A stretch of DNA of 64,000 nucleotides from Jacaranda mimosifolia (lineage: Eukaryota > Streptophyta > Magnoliopsida > Lamiales > Bignoniaceae). The notes under the pieces were generated by a model that saw only the letters and a program-made list of their open reading frames with translations, was not told the DNA's origin and did not search any database. This document shows, piece after piece, positions 60,422 through 64,000 of this stretch. The translations under genes were made by a program, and so were the position numbers. The stretch covers positions 32,721,032 through 32,785,031 of the forward strand of contig CM032125.1 of assembly GCA_018894105.1 (NCBI GenBank). Direction: 5' to 3'. The number at the start of each line of letters is the position of its first letter. Within the stretch, counting starts at the first letter, position 1.

Positions 60422-61969
60422 TTCAAGAAATATTTCAACTGGGACTAATCTAACCCCAGAAATAACTAAAACTTCAGTCAAACAGTAAAAAGAAAAAAGA
60501 AAAAAAGGAAAAAAAATACAAGCACACACTTTTACACACTATAAACACATCCTTCTACTAGTTTCTCCAATCTCCACTGAAATCCCATTTCATGGCAAGT
60601 TGTATAAGTGATTCTTGCAGCTCTTTCTCCCACTAAAGAGTGAAGAGTAAAGCAACAAAGGGTCAGAAAAGGTAAAAAGAAAGACTTAAACAGCACTACT
60701 AGAGTTAATGGGGGTGGTGTCAAATGGTGGGAGAATCGGACAATATGCATTTGACAACCACGTGTTGCCAAACTTTTCTGTGTTTTGCACTTCGAGAAAA
60801 ACCCAAAACGTGTCCAAGATGATTGCACAAAATCTAGTAATATTGAGTGGTACATTTCAAGAATTTATTAAAGTGTTTTTTGGGTTTCTCCTTCTGTTTG
60901 GGTTTTTTATTTTATCCTTTTGACCAGATCTCCCCGTGTAACATAGCATTGTATTTGTGGTTGGCAGTTTAGCTGGTAGGTTTTTCCCACCAACACTTCA
61001 ACCACAGAAAATCAGGGAGAAAATGTCTAATTAAAAAAAAAAAATTGAAAATTTCCTTGTAAAGTACTCATTTTTCCATACTCTTCACTAGTGAGTTGAT
61101 GTTGTGCTGTTGAAGATTAACAAATCATACGATATCAATGAATATAGATAAGAGATCCGACTCTTGAAATTTGTATGATCGATCGTTGAAACGTAAACAA
61201 ACAAGTGCAATAGATCGTCATTTGAATATAATGCATAATGCATAGTACCATTTATTACATTCAAAAGTAAGTTTTTACGCTTATCTTTCCAAACTCATCA
61301 TTTTCCTTTCTGCCTTCTTCTTTTATGATTGACGTAACTAATTAAAGTTACGAGCATAATGTAAATGTGGATTTTAGGGTTAAAAAGCTTAACATGTCTC
61401 GTTTTTTTTTTTTTTTTTTTTCATAAATAAAATAAAAAAATAAAAAATTATTTTATTTAAAATCTCAATAATGATATCTCTTTTCTTCCACTTCACATTT
61501 CGAAAGGCATCGTTCTTATTAAGATAAATACGCTTTCACATATTCTTAACTCAAAATGGTTGGGGAAAGGAAATGTTCTTCTTTTTGAGGATACTTTCAA
61601 AAACAAATTTAGTGGAGACGAATAGGCATGTAACTCAAAGATTAGAGCACGTGTTGACGAATCACGATTTTTGGATTTTAAATTGTTCGTCGCCTACAAC
61701 TAGTCTTGATAAGAAATTTCGCTACCTTAAGATTGTAATTATTGGAGTTTCTCTTGTTGACTCTCTTGTTATCAAGTTACCAACTTCTTTAACTTTTCGG
61801 CACTTGATAGGTGCCAAATATCACCACACATACATGATCATACGACTTTGTAAAGACATGTATTTTTAATAAACAGTCGCTTGAATTTAGTAACTAAAAC
61901 ATCAAGGTTTGACTTAAAGACTCGTGCCCAGATCAAGCAAAGATTCCTGTAACCACTTCATGATCATAA
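60422..61969. other. MBD13-like promoter and spacer
   Basis: The leader probably starts near 60600-60660; no clear TATA box was found. Beyond that lies AT-rich DNA. A 98-codon frame at 61573-61869 (+) matches nothing known to me and is not annotated. Confidence 0.4.
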
Positions 61970-62403
61970 CACTACAAGAAAAAGAGAAATAAGTGACAAA
62001 ATAGTAAGTGACAATGCAAAACTTGTCACTAATTATGTACATTATGTGGCAAAAAAATTAGTTTTGTCCCCTTAATGATTTTTACAAACTAAATTGTGAC
62101 AAAAATAATGTTAAAAGTTATCATTATAATCAATTAGTGACACACCTATAGTGATAATGAAAATCTTGTCACAAATTATAGTGATAATTTTTATTGTCAC
62201 TATAGGGGTGTCACTAATTGTTAATGGTGACAACTTAAAACATTAATTTTTGTCACCATTAAGTCATGTTGTAACAAGAGAAAATTTCTTATCACTTAAG
62301 TGACAAAGTAAAAGCTATTGTCACTCAATGTATATTAGTAGTGACAACTTTTACTTTGTCATTTATTATTTTGTTACTAATATTATATTTTTTTATAGTG
62401 TAA
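61967..62403 (+). mobile_element. Complete miniature CACTA element
   Basis: The element is 61970-62400 (431 bp). It begins CACTACAAGAAAAAGAG and ends TTTTTTTATAGTG, whose inverse starts CACTATAAAAAAA. The flanks are TAA at 61967-61969 and TAA at 62401-62403, the 3-bp duplication of CACTA (En/Spm) elements. Subterminal regions carry many GTGACA/TGTCAC units in both orientations, the usual binding-site arrangement. There is no coding capacity, so it would need a transposase in trans. Confidence 0.9.
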
Positions 62404-64000
62404 CTCAAGCAATTAGCAAGATATTGTGTATAGGAAAAATGCAAGCTGCAAAGGTGCTTCAATAAAACTTACACACTGGGTCCATGAGGAAAATGCCCTT
62501 TGATGACTTCAGATTGAGCCCACTAATGGACCTTATCATTTAAGATACCTTTTTCCTTACTTTCCTGCTTTTTATCTGCACTCAGTTTCTTTTTCTTCTC
62601 TTTCTTTAGGGTGTGTACACTCAAGTGCATGGGGGATTGCTTTGGAAGGTCTGGAACTTTGGATTGATACAACTGCTATCCTTCATATAGTGGGTTTTAA
62701 CTTCTACGTAGGTCCCATCAAACATCTATAATTGTTTTGAAACTGCCAAGAATCACACTGAAGAGAGGAGAGAAGAAATTAATTGGAAAAAAAAAGTATA
62801 GAATCCAAAAGATTTTAATAATTTTAAGGTTGTGTTTGGTTATGTTTTTTGTTTGATTTTATTATGTGTTTTGAGAGAATGAATTATTGGAGAATTTGAA
62901 AATTGTTTTTTGGTATGTTTGTTTATGTTTTGGGGGAGACATTTTTTTACCGTAGCAGTCAAATCAATACTTTTTTATTGAATTTTTGGAGTAAAAATGG
63001 AATTGAATGATTATTTTAATGTTAGAATAATAATAATAAAATATATAATATATATATATTGAAAAATGTGTGTTTTGAAGAAAAAATTGAAATATTTTTG
63101 GTTACGTTTCCCCAAAACAATAGCAATTTATATTTTTAAAATATCAAACAATGTGGATTACAATACATTAGCACTAATGTGTATATACTTTGAGCATATT
63201 TTTATAGCACAGTTGAATGTACATATCATTAATATAAAGCATAAGGTATAGATTTTCAAGCAAATGTTTACCTATATGCCAATCGCTCGAGCATTCATCC
63301 CCAATACTCATTTAGTAATGGGAGTTATATGTTGTTATTTTGTAATTAACGCATGATAGAGACGTTTAAACAAGGTAGATAATTTTTTGACGTGAAAATT
63401 TTATCGAAAATTAAATTCACACACCCAAGATTCACAAGAATTATATAAATATCTATTGAGCATGGCAAGAATTTTTCAAAATTAATTCATATCACCTCAA
63501 TGAATCATACAATGGAAATTCAAGATGAAGTGCTGAAAGCAAACGAAGAAGCAATTCTTGTAACCAATCTCATAGATCAGTAAAGATTTATTATGAATCA
63601 TGTTTATTAATAATAGAATCTATGTTATGCTAATGTCACATAATTTAATATATTCCTATCCGATGCATGTAAGAATTTTTCTTTCAAGAATCGTCACTAT
63701 GAGCTAGGATAAACGCATCCATTCAAGCACCGAAAATTAGTAGTACTCTCCCAAAGTGTAGGTGTAGTATACATTATCTCCTGTGTTCTATATTGGTGAA
63801 AAAATTGCAACTTCATATAAAACAAAATGAAAGTAATTCTTGAAAGTATAGGGTTTAGACCCTAAGCTCAAATGAGATACAACTACTTCTTGATCTGCCT
63901 CCTGCAACCCCTTGATGAATCAGAAATTTCAATGACTAACAGAAACACACCAACCAAAAATGAATTAGATACCCAATAAAGCCATCTATGAAGGCATAAG
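62404..64000. other. Spacer with Tourist-like MITE relic
   Basis: A relative of the 45515 MITE starts at 62828 (GGTTGTGTTTGGTTATG, preceded by TAA) and can be followed to about 63110. Its right end is not recognisable. The remainder to the window edge shows no gene. Confidence 0.45.

Noticed and set aside
60422..60529. Upstream extension of the MBD13-like protein
   Set aside because: The added residues are hydrophobic, unlike a nuclear protein N-terminus. MGGEHPDWLP directly before the MBD fits better.
61573..61869. 98-codon frame in the right-hand spacer
   Set aside because: ATG present but no similarity recognised, AT-driven composition, and no splice or promoter context.
1..64000. CRISPR arrays, rRNA, complete tRNA genes, organellar inserts
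   Set aside because: Looked for and not found; short repeats present are microsatellites, SINE relics or MITEs.

Overview
The window is nuclear DNA of a flowering plant, almost certainly a eudicot. The genes have several short GT-AG introns, plant-only families are present (XB3-type ankyrin/RING ligase, TFL1-like PEBP, EMS1 receptor kinase, class-B heat factor, plant MBD protein), and the long spacers are very AT-rich and full of small non-autonomous transposons and SINEs. I do not name a species. Nothing bacterial, viral or organellar was recognised.

Layout. (1) 0.6-3.0 kb, +: 3' part of an XBAT33-type E3 ligase whose 5' end lies off the window. (2) 3.8-4.75 kb, -: four-exon TFL1/CEN-like gene. 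(3) 5-18 kb: spacer with a head-to-head MITE pair, a third copy of that MITE, SINE relics and an unclassified GAGCTCGAGC-rich repeat. (4) 18.3-22.25 kb, +: EMS1-type LRR receptor kinase, intronless, with a one-base frameshift just before its C-terminus. (5) 25.35-26.49 kb, -: class B2 heat shock factor with heat-shock-element cores upstream. (6) 26.9-37.1 kb: spacer with a SINE cluster and a small evening-element/G-box cluster. (7) 37.26-38.75 kb, +: small COR27/COR28-like gene. (8) 38.8-44.6 kb: spacer with an intact SINE and a 1.2-kb inverted-repeat element. (9) 44.7-60.4 kb: a compact block of protein phosphatase inhibitor-2 (-), ARFRP1 (+), CTF8 (-) and an MBD13-like gene (-). (10) 60.5-64 kb: spacer with a complete small CACTA element.

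Gene relationships. Two neighbourhoods match Arabidopsis gene order as I recall it: XBAT33 next to EMS1 (At5g07270-At5g07280), and inhibitor-2, ARFRP1, CTF8, MBD13 (At5g52200 to At5g52230). This supports the gene identities independently of the protein matches. The genes do not form one pathway. They cover ubiquitin ligation, meristem/flowering control, anther cell fate, heat response, a possible cold/clock regulator, PP1 regulation, Golgi traffic, sister-chromatid cohesion and methyl-DNA reading. The most notable signals are the EMS1 frameshift, an apparent in-phase exon triplication in the MBD13-like gene, an evening-element pair with G-box upstream of the COR27-like gene, heat-shock elements upstream of the HSF gene, and several mobile elements with exact target-site duplications. 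I found no clearly new biological system.
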